Below are positions 60,325 to 64,000 of a stretch of DNA of 64,000 bases, piece after piece (within the stretch, counting starts at the first letter, position 1; the number at the start of each line of letters is the position of its first letter). The notes below the pieces were generated by a model that saw only the letters and a program-made list of their open reading frames with translations, made no database searches and was not told where the DNA came from. The DNA is from Druceiella hillmani. Taxonomy: Eukaryota > Arthropoda > Insecta > Lepidoptera > Hepialidae. The stretch covers positions 25,685,001 to 25,749,000 of the forward strand of contig JAYKKI010000005.1 in NCBI GenBank assembly GCA_039881145.1. The letters run 5' to 3'. The translations under genes and the position numbers were made by a program.

Positions 60325-60645
60325 TTCCTTCCATAATTTTTCGTGCTTAAAATAAACACAATGTTAAGGTACTATTTAACATATGTTATAAGAATTTTCT
60401 GTGACATCAATAATAATACGTAGCTGCGTAAATATTGCTGCAGGACAATAAAGTTCAGTTTGGTTTGCGCCACCGAGATGAGGATCAAATTATGAGCCTG
60501 CTCTTACCCAAAATAATTATTCGAGGTCGTTATATAATGTATTTAACATACTATATATTGTTGAGGTTAAGTTTTATGTTTAGTTGTTGTTGCAGGATCT
60601 ATTTTTATTTTAAAATTAGGCGAAACTCGCGTAACGTACATTTTA
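60325..60645 (+). repeat. large inverted pair 4, left arm
   Basis: About 320 bp matching 63413-63728 in reverse complement, roughly three-quarters identical by eye. Anchors: CATAATTTTTCGTGCTT, AATAAACACAATGTTAA, AAGTTCAGTTTGGT, CACCGAGATGA, AACGTACATTTT. Confidence 0.82.
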
Positions 60646-62189
60646 ATAAAAATACATTTTAAAAAATGCCGTACATTTTTTCCTGTAACATGAAATAGGT
60701 AGCATTCATCATTATATAAAAAAGTGGTTTTTATAAAAATAAAAAGGAACATTATAATCGGCAACATTTTAATTGCTAAACATTGTATAATTTTATAATT
60801 ATATTCAACATCTAAACATTATACAATTTTATAATAATATAGCAACTAAAGACATCAAACTCTAGTTTATAAAGCATCAGTCTAAAATCAAATCGTTTAT
60901 CGTATTTATTTTATTCAGTAAGAGTTTCAAATTTGACCAAACTAATTGCTTCTTGACATTTTTGGTAAAAAAGAATTTCGCGCCATACATTTCGGGCAAA
61001 CAAATATGAACGAAAATATAGCCGATCCGAGCTTTCTTTTACGACACTGTCACTTTTTAAAAATTGACACTGTAAATCTTAAATCTTTTTATATTTTCAA
61101 TATTTTTCTCTGAAAATTGAATGTTTACGGGAGATGTAAATTTATTAAAAATTCAGCGACAGTCGTGTAAATTAAATAAGAGCACGAGAACTAGAACAAC
61201 AATATTGAATTAATAATTGAAAGTTTTTAATTAGAATTAATAATTAATAGTTTTTTAAAGAAAGCAACGGGTCTAAAATAATATTTCGCATATTACATTA
61301 CCTGTACTTTTCTTCCTGGCAACAAATCGTATCCGAAGACCCGAAAACTTAAATACACTACATAATAATGCACCGTAAATAATAGTGATGTGACTAATAT
61401 TTTTGATTTTTGCTATTGACCGCCAGGGTCGTACATTGGCGAATTTGGATTTGTATTTGAGTATTGACTTAGTTGTTTTATCGATATCACTCTTCACAAC
61501 CTAGAGGTATAATAAACTTACGACCAAAATTCATATTTTGTGCTTTAAAGGGTGACAGAACATTTTCGCGGATAAAATTTCAAATAAGTCGGTTTAAATA
61601 TTTACGGAGATTTGGAAAAAAAGAAAGAAAATTATATCGTTTTTGTTATTGCTTACCTTGCCATAACATTTTGAAATATTAATCTAACTTTTAAGAATGA
61701 TTAGTGTATACAAAATAGCCGGAATGGAAAAAGGTCACAGGGACAAAGTAACTAATAAAAGTAAATGACCGGTTTCCGAATTAGTTTTTGACCGCGATAC
61801 TCATTCCTTCGTCCATTCCTTCCCTTGGTAAACAAACACATCGAGCGGTTTATATTGCTGACTGTGGACCTTTATTGCTTTGTGGTCAAGTGACGCCTGA
61901 CAAATATGGAGATACGAACGCGCCGTTACTCCAGTTGCGGTTGATCCGGAATATTAGACAAGAACATTTTGATTAATTATATACATCAATGTACGTAATT
62001 TTTACGATTGTACAGCGAATTTCATTAAATCTCAAGAGCATTTCTTATGATGGCTATAAATTGAAGGTTAAGTTAAAATTACACGAAGAAAAAGTGTAGC
62101 TTGGTTTTTTTTATTTACTAATAACAAGCTTATGAATTAATATTCCATTCAATTAAATTTTAAATTAAACTTTACACATATTTTTCCGT
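60646..62189. other. unassigned DNA inside inverted pair 4
   Basis: No recognised gene. A direct duplication of AAACATT(G/A)TA(C/T)AATTTTATAAT lies at about 60778-60835. A 62-codon open frame at 61788-61976 is less AT-rich than average but unrecognised. Confidence 0.5.
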
Positions 62190-62672
62190 GCGATTTCAAT
62201 CTATATTATTACGCTACATCAAAGTTCAATATTAATTAAACAGAGGTCAAACAGGTAAAATTAGGGAGTTATTTGAATCTATATTATTACACTACATCAA
62301 ACAACATTCAATATTAAATAAACAGAGGTCAAACAGGTAAAATCAGGGAGTTATTTGAATCTATATTATTACACTACATTAAACAACGTTCAATATTAAA
62401 TAAACAGAGGTCAAACAAGTAAAATCAGGGAGTTATTTGAATCTATATTATTACACTACATCAAACAACATTCAATATTAATTAAACAGAGGTCAAACAG
62501 GTAAAATCAGGGAGTTATTTGAATCTATATTATTACACTACATTAAACAACGTTCAATATTAAATAAACAGAGGTCAAACAAGTAAAATCAGGGAGTTAT
62601 TTGAATCTATATTATTACACTACATCAAACAACATTCAATATTAAATAAACAGAGGTCAAACAGGTAAAATA
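62190..62672. repeat. 82-bp satellite array with 164-bp higher-order unit
   Basis: CAGAGGTCAAACA occurs at 62243, 62323/62325, 62405, 62487, 62569 and 62651, spaced 82 bp from the second copy on. Monomers alternate between type A (CATCAAACAACATTC, CAAACAGG) and type B (CATTAAACAACGTTC, CAAACAAG) in the order A-B-A-B-A after a more diverged first monomer. Unit: TTTGAATCTATATTATTACA, ... AATATTAAATAAACAGAGG ... GGGAGTTA. Confidence 0.95.
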
Positions 62673-63412
62673 AATTTTAAGAAGGGAGAGAAAAATATAA
62701 TCGAATACTCAAACAATCATTAAAGATTTATCGATATACAGACCCGTTACTTTTTTAAGACATTTTGTTGCTTACAGTTTAGCTAATTTTTTCAAAACCA
62801 ATCTTAGCTTTTTGAATAGATTTGGCAATAACCAATAAGCTTTACGGATATATTTAAAGAATATGAAAAAGACTTTGACAGCATCGATGTTTAAAAACTG
62901 ATGGTATCGTTAAAGGAAGCTCAACTCGGCTATGTTTCCATTCATGTTTGAGACACCAAGGTTGAAGTACCGTCATAGCATTTTGTTAAAAGGGGATGGC
63001 GCAAATAAAGTTTGTTTTGTAGCTAAAAACTGTAGATTTCATTTAGTAATTAGCTCAGTCAAATTAAAACGCTTGCTGAATGAAATAAATATATAAATGT
63101 CTAATAATTTGATTTTAGACTTTTGCTTTATGGATAAGAGTCTGAAGTCCTTGATTATTAGCATGAAGTCTGGTTTACTCAAACTTTAAATACATTTGTT
63201 AATTATATAATTTTGAACAAATAAAGTAGGACCTACAATTTCCGTTTTATTTTCCCAAAAATTACGTTTCTTTATAATTATAAATGCGACCTATTTCATA
63301 TTACATTGAAGAAAGTACAGAATTATTTAAATTCGATATGTTACGTATTTTTACTATTGGCATGAAATAGACCTTGGATGCTATCTACCTATTTGCAAAG
63401 GTACTTTGAAGA
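62673..63412. other. unassigned DNA between satellite and right arm 4
   Basis: No recognised feature. Confidence 0.5.
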
Positions 63413-63728
63413 AAATGTACGTTACTTAATATTCACCTAATTTTAAAACAATAATCGATAAATCGTATAACAACAACTAAATATAAAACTTTAACCTCAA
63501 CCATAAATAGTTTATTAAATTACGACCACAACTAACAGTTTTGGGTAAAAACAGGCTCATTATTTGATCTTCATCTCGGTGATGCAACACCAAACTGAAC
63601 TTCACTGTCCTAGAGCAATCTAAACGCAGTTACGTATTTTTACTGATGTTACAGAAAAAAATTATAACGTATGTTAAATAGTACGTTAACATTGTGTTTA
63701 TTTAAAGCACGAAAAATTATGAAAGAAA
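63413..63728 (-). repeat. large inverted pair 4, right arm
   Basis: Partner of 60325-60645. Outer ends of the two arms define a 3.4-kb structure that carries the 82-bp satellite. No target duplication could be confirmed at the outer ends. Confidence 0.82.
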
Positions 63729-64000
63729 TACTGTAGGAATGTTCCCTCTGATAAATATAAAAATGTAATAATCTTTGATTAGCATTTCAATTTTCTTACC
63801 TGACATACCTTCGAGCTATTAGAAATTGAAAAAAATATTTATCACCATGTTTGTGCAAGGCACGATCTTGAAGCGTTTCCCACATAAATTTATACCAGTA
63901 CCAAACAAAATTAATACATTCTCTCGCCGTTGTACTGATAATCAGAAACAATCTACAAAATAAGTGGTAAGTTGTTATAAATACTGACAGATGCATGAAC
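63729..64000. other. unassigned DNA to window end
   Basis: Nothing recognised. Confidence 0.5.

Noticed and set aside
62190..62672. 82-bp direct repeats considered as a CRISPR array
   Set aside because: Repeats are head-to-tail with no unique spacers, and the context is eukaryotic.

Overview
This is a gene-poor, roughly 70% AT stretch of eukaryotic genomic DNA, most likely from an insect. I found no convincing intact host gene, rRNA, tRNA or CRISPR array. Support for an insect: wrecks of DD41D and DD34D mariner, piggyBac, PIF/Harbinger and R1-like elements; an antisense non-LTR tail whose 3' sequence is typical of insect (especially lepidopteran) genomes; degenerate TTAGG-type repeats; and a short repeat ending in TACGGAAAC that resembles one common in Lepidoptera. 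Placement below insect is only a guess.

Layout. 0-9.4 kb: a ~200-bp tandem repeat, (TA)n tracts, a 3.7-kb structure with ~0.5-kb inverted arms (4426-8145), then a mariner 3' fragment and a Harbinger-like 5' fragment. 9.4-18.6 kb: mostly unassigned AT-rich DNA with hairpins, plus a decayed DD41D mariner on the minus strand (15.8-16.3 kb). 18.68-19.99 kb: a nearly complete DD41D mariner with both terminal inverted repeats (TIRs), inserted in a (TA)n microsatellite; its transposase has one stop, one frameshift and one lost catalytic residue. 20.6-22.5 kb: a palindromic MITE and an R1-like gag/endonuclease fragment. 22.5-34 kb: unassigned DNA, hairpins and a second palindromic MITE. 34.1-35.1 kb: a piggyBac-like wreck with one TIR and TTAA. 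36-45 kb: very AT-rich DNA with an inverted repeat pair and a TTAGG-like tract. 45.5-46.6 kb: a broken transposon-associated gene. 47.5-56.3 kb: two further large inverted-arm structures, the second enclosing a mariner pseudogene. 57.6-58.5 kb: a deletion-derivative mariner. 60.1-63.7 kb: a half MITE and a fourth inverted-arm structure enclosing an 82-bp satellite with 164-bp higher-order organisation.

Two patterns are not explained by ordinary annotation. First, about 17 near-perfect short-loop hairpins of unrelated sequence are scattered through the window, one of them inside a decayed transposase frame, so it arose after that element inserted. Second, five larger inverted duplications (arms ~0.2-0.65 kb, spacers 0.4-4.1 kb) occur in 64 kb. 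Both fit frequent fold-back template switching, or for the larger ones foldback-type elements. The genes present do not form a pathway; they are independent dead or dying mobile elements.
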